Source of the DNA: Pseudomonas nitroreducens
Lineage (GTDB): Bacteria > Pseudomonadota > Gammaproteobacteria > Pseudomonadales > Pseudomonadaceae
Length of the DNA stretch: 64,000 nt
Assembly (NCBI RefSeq): GCF_024170165.1
Contig: NZ_JALJXP010000002.1
Location: 372,001-436,000, forward strand
Direction of reading: 5' to 3'
In this document: positions 44,784-54,096 of the stretch, piece by piece
Position numbering within the stretch: the stretch's first letter is position 1
Layout of the letters: every line of letters starts with the position of its first letter
Notes under the pieces: model-generated
Databases searched by the model: none
Told to the model about the DNA's origin: nothing
What the model saw: only the letters and a program-made list of their open reading frames with translations
Position numbers and translations under genes: made by a program

Positions 44784-45812
44784 ATGACCACTCCCGCTGT
44801 TCAATTCACCCAGGTCTCCCGCCAGTTCGGCGACGTCAAGGCCGTTGACCGGGTGTCCATCGACATCAAGGACGGCGAGTTCTTCTCCATGCTCGGCCCG
44901 TCGGGCTCGGGCAAGACCACCTGCCTGCGCCTGATCGCCGGCTTCGAGCAACCCAGCGCAGGCTCCATCCGCATCCATGGCGAGGAGGCCGCCGGCCTGC
45001 CGCCCTACCAGCGTGACGTCAACACGGTGTTCCAAGACTACGCGCTGTTCCCGCACATGAGCGTGCTGGAGAACGTCGCCTACGGCCTGAAAGTGAAAGG
45101 CATCGGCAAGGCCGAGCGCCTCAAGCGCGCCGAGGAAGCCCTCGGCATGGTCGCCCTGGGCGGCTATGGCGTGCGCAAGCCGGTGCAGCTCTCCGGCGGC
45201 CAGCGCCAGCGCGTTGCCCTGGCCCGCGCCCTGGTGAATCGCCCGCGCGTGCTGCTGCTGGACGAACCCCTCGGCGCGCTGGACCTCAAGCTGCGCGAGC
45301 AGATGCAGAGCGAGCTGAAGAAGCTGCAGCGCCAGCTGGGCATCACCTTCATCTTCGTCACCCACGACCAGAGCGAAGCGCTGTCCATGTCCGACCGCGT
45401 GGCGGTGTTCAACAAGGGCCGCATCGAACAGGTCGACACCCCGCGCAACCTCTACATGAAACCGGCCACCCCGTTCGTGGCGGAATTCGTCGGCACCTCC
45501 AACGTGCTGCGCGGCGACCTCGCCCAGGGCCTGACCGGCAACGCCCAGCCCTTCTCCATCCGTCCCGAGCACATCCGTTTCGCCAATGGCGAGCGCAGCG
45601 CCTCGGACATCGAGATCAGCGGCCTGCTGCACGACATCCAATACCAGGGCGCAGCGACCCGCTACGAAATCCGTCTCGACAACGGCCAGAACCTCTGCCT
45701 CAGCCAGGCCAACAGCCAGTGGGCCGACATCGACCTCGCCCACCAGCCGGGCCAGCGCGTGACCGCCCGCTGGGCGCGCGAGGCGATGGTGGTGCTGAAC
45801 GAGGGCGCGTGA
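44784..45812 (+). CDS. ydcT: Polyamine-type ABC transporter ATP-binding protein (YdcT-like)
   Basis: The 342-residue ATPase shows Walker A in GPSGSGKTT, Q loop VFQDYALFPHM, signature LSGGQRQR and Walker B VLLLDEPLGALD, followed by the switch VTHDQSEA. A TOBE domain occupies about residues 270-335. It energises uptake through the two permeases encoded immediately downstream. The start follows GGAGCGTGCACC. It sits 244 bases after ydcS, with GAGAGGG repeats between. Confidence 0.93.
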   Translation: MTTPAVQFTQVSRQFGDVKAVDRVSIDIKDGEFFSMLGPSGSGKTTCLRLIAGFEQPSAGSIRIHGEEAAGLPPYQRDVNTVFQDYALFPHMSVLENVAYGLKVKGIGKAERLKRAEEALGMVALGGYGVRKPVQLSGGQRQRVALARALVNRPRVLLLDEPLGALDLKLREQMQSELKKLQRQLGITFIFVTHDQSEALSMSDRVAVFNKGRIEQVDTPRNLYMKPATPFVAEFVGTSNVLRGDLAQGLTGNAQPFSIRPEHIRFANGERSASDIEISGLLHDIQYQGAATRYEIRLDNGQNLCLSQANSQWADIDLAHQPGQRVTARWAREAMVVLNEGA

Positions 45813-45813
45813 G

Positions 45814-46764
45814 ATGGAACTGACGATGAACGCACCGGTGCCGCAGGCCAGCAATGGCCCGCTGCGCCGCCTGTGCAACCTGCTCTACCGCAAGCCGACG
45901 CTGTACCTCTCGCTGCTGCTGATCCCGCCGCTGCTGTGGTTCGGCGCCATCTACCTCGGCTCGCTGCTGACGCTGCTGTGGCAGGGTTTCTACACCTTCG
46001 ACGACTTCACCATGACGGTGACGCCGGACCTGACCTGGGCCAACTTCGGCTCGCTGCTCAGTGGCTCCAACTTCGACATCATCCAGCGCACCGTGCTGAT
46101 GGCGGTCGCGGTGTCCATCGCCAGTGGCGCGGTGGCCTTCCCCATCGCCTACTACATGGCGCGCTACACCACCGGCAAGACCAAGGCGTTCTTCTACATC
46201 GCCGTGATGATGCCGATGTGGGCCAGCTACATCGTCAAGGCCTACGCCTGGACCCTGCTGCTGGCCAAGGGCGGCGTCGCCATGTGGTTCGTCCAGCACC
46301 TCGGTCTTGAGCCCGTGCTGAACCTGCTGCTGGGCATTCCGGGCGTCGGTGGCAACACCCTGTCCACCTCCAGCTTCGGGCGCTTCCTGGTGTTCGTGTA
46401 CATCTGGCTGCCGTTCATGATCCTGCCGATCCAGGCCTCCCTGGAGCGCCTGCCGCCGTCACTGCTGCAAGCCTCGGCCGACCTCGGCGCGCACCCGCGG
46501 CAGACCTTCCTGCAGGTGATCCTGCCGCTGTCGATCCCCGGCATCGCCGCCGGCTCGATCTTCACCTTCAGCCTGACCCTGGGCGACTTCATCGTGCCGC
46601 AGCTGGTGGGCCCGCCGGGCTACTTCATCGGCAGCATGGTCTACGCCCAGCAGGGCGCGATCGGCAACATGCCGATGGCCGCCGCCTTCACCCTGGTGCC
46701 CATCGTGCTGATCGCGGTCTATCTCTCCATCGTCAAACGTCTGGGGGCCTTCGATGCACTCTGA
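45814..46764 (+). CDS. ydcU: Polyamine-type ABC transporter permease (YdcU-like)
   Basis: A 316-residue permease with about six membrane helices; the first is [20 protein letters not shown]. The EAA-type loop reads [20 protein letters not shown]. It begins directly after the ATPase stop codon, or at a second ATG at 45826 (MNAPVPQ), and overlaps the next permease by 11 bases. It resembles PotB/YdcU. Confidence 0.92.
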   Translation: MELTMNAPVPQASNGPLRRLCNLLYRKPTLYLSLLLIPPLLWFGAIYLGSLLTLLWQGFYTFDDFTMTVTPDLTWANFGSLLSGSNFDIIQRTVLMAVAVSIASGAVAFPIAYYMARYTTGKTKAFFYIAVMMPMWASYIVKAYAWTLLLAKGGVAMWFVQHLGLEPVLNLLLGIPGVGGNTLSTSSFGRFLVFVYIWLPFMILPIQASLERLPPSLLQASADLGAHPRQTFLQVILPLSIPGIAAGSIFTFSLTLGDFIVPQLVGPPGYFIGSMVYAQQGAIGNMPMAAAFTLVPIVLIAVYLSIVKRLGAFDAL

Positions 46765-47560
46765 GAAAGCATCCTGGGGGCTGAAAGCGGCCGCCTGGGG
46801 CGGGCTGGTGTTCCTGCACTTCCCGATCCTGATCATCTTCCTGTACGCCTTCAACACCGAGGACGCGGCCTTCAGCTTCCCGCCCAAGGGCTTCACCCTG
46901 CACTGGTTCAGCGTCGCCTTCGCGCGCCAGGACGTGCTCGAAGCCATCGAGCTGTCGGTGAAGATCGCCAGCGTCGCCACGCTGATCGCCATGCTCCTGG
47001 GCACCCTGGCCGCGGCCGCGCTGTACCGTCGCGACTTCTTCGGCAAGGAAGGCATCTCGCTGATGCTGATCCTGCCGATCGCCCTGCCCGGCATCATCAC
47101 CGGCATCGCGCTGCTGTCGGCGTTCAAGACCCTCGGCATCGAACCGGGCTTCCTGACCATCGTCATCGGCCACGCGACCTTCTGCGTGGTGATCGTCTAC
47201 AACAACGTCATCGCGCGCTTCCGCCGCACCTCGCACAGCCTCATCGAAGCCTCGATGGACCTGGGCGCCGACGGCTGGCAGACCTTCCGCTACGTGATCC
47301 TGCCCAACCTCGGCTCGGCACTGCTGGCCGGCGGCATGCTGGCGTTCGCGCTGTCCTTCGACGAGATCATCGTCACCACCTTCACCGCCGGCCATGAACG
47401 CACCCTGCCGATCTGGCTGCTCAACCAGCTGGGCCGCCCGCGCGACGTGCCGGTAACCAACGTGGTGGCGATGCTGGTGATGATCGTGACCATGCTGCCG
47501 ATCCTCGGCGCCTACTACCTGACCAAGGGTGGTGAGGGCGTAGCGGGGAGCGGCAAGTGA
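46754..47560 (+). CDS. ydcV: Polyamine-type ABC transporter permease (YdcV-like)
   Basis: A 268-residue permease of the PotC/YdcV type, with membrane helices from [20 protein letters not shown] on and the ATPase-contact loop [20 protein letters not shown]. The start lies inside the preceding gene (11-base overlap), indicating coupled translation. It completes a YdcSTUV-like importer distinct from the PotABCD-like one at 20.6-24.5 kb. Confidence 0.92.
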   Translation: MHSEKASWGLKAAAWGGLVFLHFPILIIFLYAFNTEDAAFSFPPKGFTLHWFSVAFARQDVLEAIELSVKIASVATLIAMLLGTLAAAALYRRDFFGKEGISLMLILPIALPGIITGIALLSAFKTLGIEPGFLTIVIGHATFCVVIVYNNVIARFRRTSHSLIEASMDLGADGWQTFRYVILPNLGSALLAGGMLAFALSFDEIIVTTFTAGHERTLPIWLLNQLGRPRDVPVTNVVAMLVMIVTMLPILGAYYLTKGGEGVAGSGK

Positions 47561-47576
47561 CAGTCATGTGCCAAGC

Positions 47577-47722
47577 GGCCCTCTCCCCCCGCCCTCTCCC
47601 TGAAGGGAGAGGGAGCCTGTTCGGCGTGCCCTGTTAGCACCGAGTTCGCCGGCAGACATGAAGGTTCGCCCAGCACGGATATCCCCTCTCCCTTCAGGGA
47701 GAGGGTTAGGGAGAGGGAAAGC
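47577..47722. repeat. GAGAGGG-type inverted repeats, second set
   Basis: CCCTCTCCCTGAAGGGAGAG and, about 100 bases on, CCCCTCTCCCTTCAGGGAGA with GGTTAGGGAGAGGG repeat the palindromes seen at 44569-44672. The two sets bracket the ydcTUV genes. Confidence 0.8.
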
Positions 47723-47836
47723 CCCCGCTCCCAACCCAAAGAACCCCTCAGGCCCGCCGCTCCACAACCGGCAGGCCCCTAAAAAGAAACACCCCAACCG
47801 AATTTGCACCACGCTTCTGAACAAGAGGACTCAACC

Positions 47837-49261
47837 ATGCAAACCCATCTGCTGATCAACGGCCAACTGGTCGCTGGCGAAGGCGAGAAGCTCGCCGTCC
47901 TGAACCCATCGCTGGGTACCACCCTGGTGGAAATCGCCGAGGCCACCCCGGCCCAGGTCGACGCCGCCGTGCTGGCCGCCGACGCCGCCTTCGACAGCTG
48001 GTCGCAGACCGCGCCGAAGGACCGCGCCATGCTCCTGCTGCAACTGGCCGACGCCATCGACGCCAACGCCGAGGAACTGGCTCGCCTGGAATCCAATAAC
48101 TGCGGCAAGCCCTACTCCGCCGCGCTGAACGACGAGCTGCCGGCCGTCGCCGACGTGTTCCGTTTCTTCGCCGGCGCCTGCCGCGTGATGCAGGGCTCCG
48201 CCGCCGGTGAATACCTGCCGGGCCACACCTCGATGATCCGCCGCGACCCGGTGGGCGTGGTTGCCTCCATCGCACCGTGGAACTACCCGCTGATGATGGT
48301 CGCGTGGAAACTCGGCCCGGCCCTGGCCGCCGGCAACACCGTGGTGCTCAAGCCTTCCGAGCAGACCCCGCTGACCGCCCTGCGCCTGGCCGAGCTGATG
48401 GCCGCCATCTTCCCTGCCGGCGTGGTCAACCTGGTGTTCGGCCGTGGCCCGAGCGTCGGCGAGCCGCTGACCACCCACCCGAAAGTGCGCATGGTGTCGC
48501 TGACCGGTTCGGTCGCCACCGGCAGCCGCATCATCGCCGGCACCGCCGACACCGTGAAGCGCATGCACATGGAACTGGGCGGCAAGGCCCCGGTGCTGAT
48601 CTTCGACGACGCCGACATCGACGCCGCCGTGGAAGGCATCCGCACCTTCGGCTTCTACAACGCCGGCCAGGACTGCACCGCCGCCTGCCGCATCTATGCG
48701 CAGAAGGGTATCTACGCCAAGTTCGTGGAGAAGCTCGGCGAAGCGGTGGCCAGCATCCAGTACGGCGAGCAGGACGACCCGAACACCGAGCTGGGCCCGG
48801 TCATCACCGAACAGCACCTGGAGCGCGTCATCGGCTTCGTCGAGCGCGCCCGCCAGGTGCCGCACATCGAAGTGGTCACCGGCGGCAAGCGTGCCGACCG
48901 TGCGGGCTTCTTCTTCGAGCCGACCGTACTCGCCGGCGCCCGCCAGGACGACGAAGTGGTCCGCCGCGAAATCTTCGGCCCGGTGGTTTCGGTCACCGAG
49001 TTCGAGGACGAAGCACAGGCGCTGGCCTGGGCGAACGACTCCGACTACGGCCTGGCCTCCTCGGTCTGGACCAGCGACATCGGCCGCGCCCATCGCCTGT
49101 CCGCGCGTCTGCAGTACGGCTGCACCTGGGTCAACACGCACTTCATGCTGACCACCGAGATGCCCCACGGCGGCATGAAGCTGTCGGGCTACGGCAAGGA
49201 CATGTCCATGTACGGTCTCGAAGACTACACAGCCATCCGCCACGTCATGATCAAACACTAA
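47837..49261 (+). CDS. patD: Gamma-aminobutyraldehyde dehydrogenase, copy 2
   Basis: A 474-residue aldehyde dehydrogenase, the same length as E. coli PatD (YdcW). It carries [30 protein letters not shown] (general base), [16 protein letters not shown] (nucleophile Cys) and [20 protein letters not shown]. It should oxidise 4-aminobutanal, and perhaps 3-aminopropanal, from polyamine cleavage. It is clearly paralogous to the gene at 41778. The ATG at 47837 follows AAGAGG. Its place after ydcV and before spermidine dehydrogenase supports polyamine catabolism. Confidence 0.92.
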   Translation: MQTHLLINGQLVAGEGEKLAVLNPSLGTTLVEIAEATPAQVDAAVLAADAAFDSWSQTAPKDRAMLLLQLADAIDANAEELARLESNNCGKPYSAALNDELPAVADVFRFFAGACRVMQGSAAGEYLPGHTSMIRRDPVGVVASIAPWNYPLMMVAWKLGPALAAGNTVVLKPSEQTPLTALRLAELMAAIFPAGVVNLVFGRGPSVGEPLTTHPKVRMVSLTGSVATGSRIIAGTADTVKRMHMELGGKAPVLIFDDADIDAAVEGIRTFGFYNAGQDCTAACRIYAQKGIYAKFVEKLGEAVASIQYGEQDDPNTELGPVITEQHLERVIGFVERARQVPHIEVVTGGKRADRAGFFFEPTVLAGARQDDEVVRREIFGPVVSVTEFEDEAQALAWANDSDYGLASSVWTSDIGRAHRLSARLQYGCTWVNTHFMLTTEMPHGGMKLSGYGKDMSMYGLEDYTAIRHVMIKH

Positions 49262-49293
49262 AACGACCGGCTGCGCGTAGGCAGTACAGCGTT

Positions 49294-49354
49294 GGAAACG
49301 GGGGCGGGCCCAGTCATTTACAGCTCGTAAACTCCTGGGCCCGCCCCCGTTTCC
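49294..49354. terminator. Large perfect hairpin, probable bidirectional terminator
   Basis: A 20-base arm (GGAAACGGGGGCGGGCCCAG) is exactly complementary to CTGGGCCCGCCCCCGTTTCC 21 bases later, and the loop itself holds TTTAC...GTAAA. It starts 33 bases after the second patD gene. It lacks a T tract, so termination is likely but not certain. Confidence 0.6.
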
Positions 49355-49539
49355 GCCTCGTCCTGCTCTAGCTCGCGCGGTCGTTGGCTCCTCGCAACAT
49401 CGTAAAGATCCAAAGCTACAAAACGGCGCCCCGCTCGACCGGGACCGCCGCGCGGCCACGCATGCCGCAAACCCTTCCGGACGGAAGGGCAAAACCATGA
49501 CAGCCCGTGCCCCGGGCCATCACCTTGCAAGGACTTCCC

Positions 49540-51402
49540 ATGACCATCACCCGCCGCGACTTCCTCAACGGCGTTGCCCTCACCATCGGCGCGGGCCTCA
49601 CCCCGCTGCAACTTCTCCAGGCCGCCCCCTCCGGCCGCTACTACCCGCCCGCCCTCACCGGCCTGCGCGGCAGCCATCCCGGCGCGTTCGAGGTCGCGCA
49701 CCAGATGGGCTGGGAGAAGAAGGTGTTCGACACCGATGGCCTGAAGATCGAGGAGCAGTACGACCTGGTGGTGGTCGGCGGTGGCATCAGCGGCCTGTCC
49801 GCAGCCTGGTTCTACCGGCAGCAGCACCCCAAGGCCCGCGTGCTGATCATCGAGAACCACGACGACTTCGGTGGCCACGCCAAGCGCAACGAATTCCAGG
49901 CCGGCGGCCGGATGATCCTCGGCTATGGCGGCAGCGAAGCCTTCCAGTCGCCCAAGCACCTGTACAGCGACACGGTGAACAAGCTGCTCAAGCAGCTCAA
50001 CGTCGACGTGGACCGTTTCGAGACCGCCTTCGACCGCGACTTCTACCCGAACCTGGGCCTGTCCCGCGGGGTGTTCTTCGACAAGGCCGGCTTCGGCGAG
50101 GCGAAGATGGTGTCCGGCGACCCGACGCCCATGGTGGCCGACGACATCGCCCCGGAAAAACTCAACGCGCGCAGCTGGCGCGCGTTCATCTCCGACTTCC
50201 CGCTGCCCGAGGCCGACCGCCAGGCGCTGATCGACCTGCACGAAGCACCGAAAGACTACCTCGCCGGCAAGACCCGCGAAGAGAAGGAAGCGCACCTGGC
50301 CAAGACCAGCTACCAGGACTTCCTGCGCAAGGACGTCGGCCTGAGCGAAGCCGCCACCCGCTACTTCCTCAGCCGCACCAACGACTTCTCGGCACTGAGC
50401 ATCGACGCCGTCCCCGCCGACTCGGCCTACTCCGTGGGCTTCCCCGGCTTCGCCGCCATGGACCTCTCGCCCATCAGCGAGGAAGCCAAGGCGGAGATGG
50501 AAGAGCCGTACATCTACCACTTCCCCGACGGCAACGCCTCGCTCGCGCGCCTGCTGGTGCGCGGCCTGATTCCCGGCGTGGCGCCGGGCAAGGACATGAA
50601 CGACATCGTCCTGGCCACCTTCGACTACGCCAAGCTGGACCAGCCGAAGAACGCCGTGAACCTGCGCCTGAACAGCACCGCGGTGAGCGTGAAGAATCGC
50701 GATGGCGGCGTGGATGTCGGCTACAGCCGCGCCGGCGCCCTGCACCGCGTGCGCGCCAGGCACTGCGTGCTGGCCTGTTACAACATGATCATCCCCTACA
50801 TCCTGCGCGACCTCCCCGCCGAGCAGAGCCACGCCCTGGCGCAGAACGTGAAGTTCCCGCTGGTGTACACCAAGGTGGTGATCCGCAACTGGCAGAGCTT
50901 CATGAAGCTGGGCGTGCACGAGATCTACGCGCCGAGCCAGCCGTACAGCCGCGTGAAACTGGACTACCCGGTGGACATCGGCGGCTACAGCCACCCGCGC
51001 GACCCGAACCAGCCCATCGGCCTGCACATGGTCTACGTGCCCACCAGCCCCAACTCCGGCATGGACGCGCGGACCCAGGCCCGCGCCGGCCGCGGCAAGC
51101 TCTACGGCATGAGCTTCGAATACATGGAAGGCATGATCCGCGACCAGCTGCAGGCCATGCTCGGCCCGGCCGGCTTCGACCATCAGAAGGATATCCAGGC
51201 GATCACCATCAACCGCTGGTCGCACGGCTATTCGTACTTCTCCAACAGCCTCTTCGATGATGAGCAAGAGAGCGAAAAACTGATGAACCTGGCCCGCACC
51301 CAGGTCGGCAACGTCACCATCGCCAACTCCGATGCTGCCTGGGACGCCTATGCCCACGCCGCCATCGATGAAGCCTGGCGCGCGGTGGGCGAACTGTCCT
51401 GA
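49540..51402 (+). CDS. spdH: Spermidine dehydrogenase
   Basis: A 620-residue FAD flavoprotein that cleaves spermidine at the secondary amine, giving aminoaldehydes and a diamine. It has a twin-arginine-type N-terminus (MTITRRDFLNGVALTIGAGL), suggesting export or membrane anchoring. The FAD motif is YDLVVVGGGISGLSAAWFYR, followed by IIENHDDFGGHAKRNEF. The match in size and in position relative to neighbouring genes is with PAO1 SpdH (PA3713). The ATG at 49540 after AAGGACTTCCC is preferred over 49507. The product aldehydes are substrates of the neighbouring dehydrogenases. Confidence 0.92.
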   Translation: MTITRRDFLNGVALTIGAGLTPLQLLQAAPSGRYYPPALTGLRGSHPGAFEVAHQMGWEKKVFDTDGLKIEEQYDLVVVGGGISGLSAAWFYRQQHPKARVLIIENHDDFGGHAKRNEFQAGGRMILGYGGSEAFQSPKHLYSDTVNKLLKQLNVDVDRFETAFDRDFYPNLGLSRGVFFDKAGFGEAKMVSGDPTPMVADDIAPEKLNARSWRAFISDFPLPEADRQALIDLHEAPKDYLAGKTREEKEAHLAKTSYQDFLRKDVGLSEAATRYFLSRTNDFSALSIDAVPADSAYSVGFPGFAAMDLSPISEEAKAEMEEPYIYHFPDGNASLARLLVRGLIPGVAPGKDMNDIVLATFDYAKLDQPKNAVNLRLNSTAVSVKNRDGGVDVGYSRAGALHRVRARHCVLACYNMIIPYILRDLPAEQSHALAQNVKFPLVYTKVVIRNWQSFMKLGVHEIYAPSQPYSRVKLDYPVDIGGYSHPRDPNQPIGLHMVYVPTSPNSGMDARTQARAGRGKLYGMSFEYMEGMIRDQLQAMLGPAGFDHQKDIQAITINRWSHGYSYFSNSLFDDEQESEKLMNLARTQVGNVTIANSDAAWDAYAHAAIDEAWRAVGELS

Positions 51403-51488
51403 CAGACCCGGCGCCACGCCCTGCGTGGCGCCGCACTCAACGGCCATCCGGCCGACAACCCGCGGGCACGCCCGCAACGGAGGCAAGC

Positions 51489-51965
51489 ATGCGTCACCTC
51501 GTCAGAGCGTTTTACCTGCTGTCGCTGTTCACCTTTGCCAGCCTCGTACAGGCAGCAGAGTCGCCCAAACAGATCGTCGATGCCTACATGGCCGCGTGGA
51601 ACGCCCACGATGCCGAGAAGGCCGCCGGCTACCTGGCCAAGGATGCGGAGTACTTCGACGTCACCGTCGGCACCCCGCAGAAGGGCCGCGAAGCCGCGCG
51701 CGACAATGTGATCAAGGTGTTCGTGGGTGCCGTTCCGGACCTCAAGTGGAAGATGAACGGCAAGCCGATCGTCGACAAGGACGGCATCGCCTTCCAGTGG
51801 ACCTTCAGCGGCACCAACACCGGCGCCTGGGATGCCCAGACCCCGGCGACCAACAAGCCGCTGTCGTTCGACGGCGTGAGCTACGTGAAGGTCAAGGACG
51901 GCAAGATCGTCTACCAGGGCGACTACTACGACGCCCTGGGCCTGCACAAGCAACTGGGCTGGTAA
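51489..51965 (+). CDS. Secreted SnoaL-like (NTF2-fold) protein
   Basis: A 158-residue protein with a signal peptide (FYLLSLFTFASLVQA, cleaved before AESPKQ). The mature part is a SnoaL-type NTF2 fold (VDAYMAAWNAHDAEKAAGYL, FDVTVGTPQKGREAARDNVI, FQWTFSGTNTGAW, and a C-terminal YVKVKDGKIVYQGDYYDALG). The family includes polyketide cyclases, isomerases and binding proteins, so no reaction can be assigned. It follows spdH by 86 bases on the same strand and may be co-transcribed. Confidence 0.87.
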   Translation: MRHLVRAFYLLSLFTFASLVQAAESPKQIVDAYMAAWNAHDAEKAAGYLAKDAEYFDVTVGTPQKGREAARDNVIKVFVGAVPDLKWKMNGKPIVDKDGIAFQWTFSGTNTGAWDAQTPATNKPLSFDGVSYVKVKDGKIVYQGDYYDALGLHKQLGW

Positions 51966-52009
51966 CAGACGTCGGGCACGCAGGGCGTCATCCGCCCTGC
52001 GCCGCCTTT

Positions 52010-52065
52010 GTAGGAGCGCCCCATGGGCGCGATCGCGGGCATGGCCCGCTCCTACAGAGAGCATC
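52010..52065. repeat. REP palindrome
   Basis: TGTAGGAGCGCCCCATGGGC and CGCGGGCATGGCCCGCTCCT form a complete first-type REP after the SnoaL-like gene. Confidence 0.85.
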
Positions 52066-52154
52066 ACCGGCCACGCCTCGGGGCGCGGTCGACATAACCA
52101 GAAAGAAGCCCTCGCCTACCCCTGCCCTCCTCCGCCACTGCAGTGTCACAAGCC

Positions 52155-53312
52155 ATGTCAATCACACTCGAACCACGGCCCGCCAAGGCCGAAGACAGCT
52201 CCAGCACGCGCTCCACCATCGACCAGGTTAAGCAGCTGATCGCCGACCTCAACGTGCGCTGGACCGAGATCAGCAAGGTCTCCGAAGTCATCAAGCAGAT
52301 CGCCAGGAACACCAATCTGGTGGCCCTCAACGCCGCCATCGAAGCCGCCCGCGCCGGGGAAAGCGGGCGCGGCTTCGCGGTGGTCGCCGACGAGGTGCGC
52401 CGCCTGGCCACCCAGTCGGCCAATGCCACCGCCGACATCGGCAACGTCGTCGCCTCGATCAGGAGCGAGAGCGCCCGCGCCCTGGCCGATGTCGAACAGG
52501 CCGAGCACTCCAGCCTGCTGGACACCGCCCGCGTGGTGCTGGCCAGCGAGACCCAGCGCCTGGAGGCGCGCTTCGCCGTGATGGCCACCGCGCTCTACGG
52601 CCTCAAGCACTTCATCCTCGGCATGAAGAGCCGCAACCTTGGCCCGCAGCGCGAGCAGATCGACGCGGTGATGCACGAATACCTGACCCGCAACCCCGAG
52701 CTGCTGGCCTTCGCCTGCGGTTGCGAGCCCAACGCCTTCGACGGCCGCGACCGCGAGTTCATCGACGCCCCCGGCCACGACGCCAGCGGGCGCCTGATGG
52801 CCTACTGGCACCGCGGCAGCGGCGTGGCCCAGCGCGAATGCCTTGTCGGCTACGACAAGGCCGACGGCAGCGGCGACTGGTACCAGGTCCCGCGCAACAA
52901 GGGCCGCGACGTATTCATGGAACCCTATGAATACAGCGTCGGCGGCAGCACCGTGCTGATGACTTCGTTCATGTCACCCATGACCGCCAACGGCCGCTTC
53001 CTCGGCATCCTCGGCGCGGACTACACCCTGCACCAGCTGCAGGAAAACCTCGGCAAGCTGACGCCCATGGGCAATGGCCAGTACACGCTGCTGTCGAACG
53101 CCGGCGTCTACGTCACCCACCCGGATGCCAGGCGTCTGGGCGACCAGGCCAGCGAACTGCCACAGGAAGCGCGCAACGCCATCGCCCAGGGCCGCAGCTG
53201 GGAACAGGTGAAGGGCCGCCGCGTGCAACTGCTGCAACCCATCCGCGTGGGCGACAGCGATGCGCCCTGGGCGCTGATGATGAGCTTCGAGCTGGCGCAG
53301 GCCGGCGAATGA
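52155..53312 (+). CDS. Soluble chemoreceptor-like protein: short MCP hairpin followed by Cache domain
   Basis: A 385-residue protein with its domains in reverse order. A short MCP signalling segment occupies about residues 30-110 ([20 protein letters not shown], then [15 protein letters not shown]). A C-terminal Cache/PDC sensor follows at about 140-375 ([50 protein letters not shown]). There is no signal peptide, membrane helix or HAMP domain, so both parts should be cytoplasmic. The N-terminal helix of the hairpin is much shorter than in complete MCPs. The ATG at 52155 is chosen; a GTG at 52143 is possible. It is transcribed alone between REP elements. Function is open: an intracellular metabolite sensor or a remnant. 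Confidence 0.88.
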   Translation: MSITLEPRPAKAEDSSSTRSTIDQVKQLIADLNVRWTEISKVSEVIKQIARNTNLVALNAAIEAARAGESGRGFAVVADEVRRLATQSANATADIGNVVASIRSESARALADVEQAEHSSLLDTARVVLASETQRLEARFAVMATALYGLKHFILGMKSRNLGPQREQIDAVMHEYLTRNPELLAFACGCEPNAFDGRDREFIDAPGHDASGRLMAYWHRGSGVAQRECLVGYDKADGSGDWYQVPRNKGRDVFMEPYEYSVGGSTVLMTSFMSPMTANGRFLGILGADYTLHQLQENLGKLTPMGNGQYTLLSNAGVYVTHPDARRLGDQASELPQEARNAIAQGRSWEQVKGRRVQLLQPIRVGDSDAPWALMMSFELAQAGE

Positions 53313-53329
53313 GCGCCAGACGATGGCGC

Positions 53330-53412
53330 CGTTCGCAAGCAAGCTCGCTCCTACAAGGCCGGCTCCAGAGCGGGGACAGGCTGTAGGAGCGAGCTTGCTC
53401 GCGAACCCTGGC
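53330..53412. repeat. REP pair
   Basis: GTTCGCAAGCAAGCTCGCTC and TGTAGGAGCGAGCTTGCTCG face each other over about 30 bases, a doublet of the second REP type between convergent genes. Confidence 0.85.
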
Positions 53413-53417
53413 TCGAC

Positions 53418-53747
53418 CTACGTCCGCTGGGGCAGCTCGGTGATATGGATTTCCGTCACCAGCGCCGGCTTCACCAGCGGTGTACGCGACAGCAGCGGGC
53501 AGAAGCGCGACAGCGCGCCGATCAGCTCCCACTGGGTATCCAGGGACTTCGCCAGCACATCCACATCCGCCAGCACCCGCTGGCCCACGCGCTGCAGGTG
53601 CGGATCGGGGCTGTGGCCGAGCTCCACCGACAACTGGGTGATCAGCGTGCTGAGGTTGGACATGTTGCGGGTGGCGAGGGCGAGGATGTTCGCCAGCAGG
53701 GCGATTTCCGATTGCGGGATGACAGCAGGCGTTGCAGAAGCGTCCAT
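53418..53747 (-). CDS. Hypothetical helical protein
   Basis: A 109-residue protein, mostly helical, without signal peptide. The middle part (SEIALLANILALATRNMSNL, then STLITQLSVELGHSPDPHLQ) has heptad-like hydrophobic spacing suggestive of a helical bundle, and the C-terminus is beta-like (ALVTEIHITELPQ). I do not recognise a family. The start at 53747 is chosen because upstream residues read from the divergent intergenic DNA. It stands alone, convergent with the soluble chemoreceptor gene. Confidence 0.7.
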   Translation of the reverse strand: MDASATPAVIPQSEIALLANILALATRNMSNLSTLITQLSVELGHSPDPHLQRVGQRVLADVDVLAKSLDTQWELIGALSRFCPLLSRTPLVKPALVTEIHITELPQRT

Positions 53748-54096
53748 GCGTGCTCCAGAGGTGCTCTGATGGGTAGTGGCGCAATCCTTGCGCGAGCGCG
53801 GTGAGAGTAGCATCACAGCGCCACTGCGCGACAGATATCACATTTCATTTCTTTTCCTGACTTTTCGGTCACACCTCCCGCACGGGCACTTCGTAAGCCG
53901 CCACAAAGCGCGACCTGATCCTCAAATCCCCACCCCGGCGACGGAAACCACCGAGCGCATTTGAGCCGTGGAAATCGGCTATCTATGATCCGCGGCCATT
54001 TTTCGAACATTGAATGCCTGCTTCTCGTCGCGCACGGCGCCCCGCTTCCAGTACGAGGGCCAGGCCTCTTCGTCACCCCCTTGAAGATGCCGCACG
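53748..54096. other. Intergenic region, no gene seen
   Basis: About 350 bases between divergent genes. A lower-GC stretch (ATATCACATTTCATTTCTTT) lies near 53836. No REP, operator or convincing short gene is seen. Promoters for both flanking genes should lie here, but I cannot place them. Confidence 0.6.
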
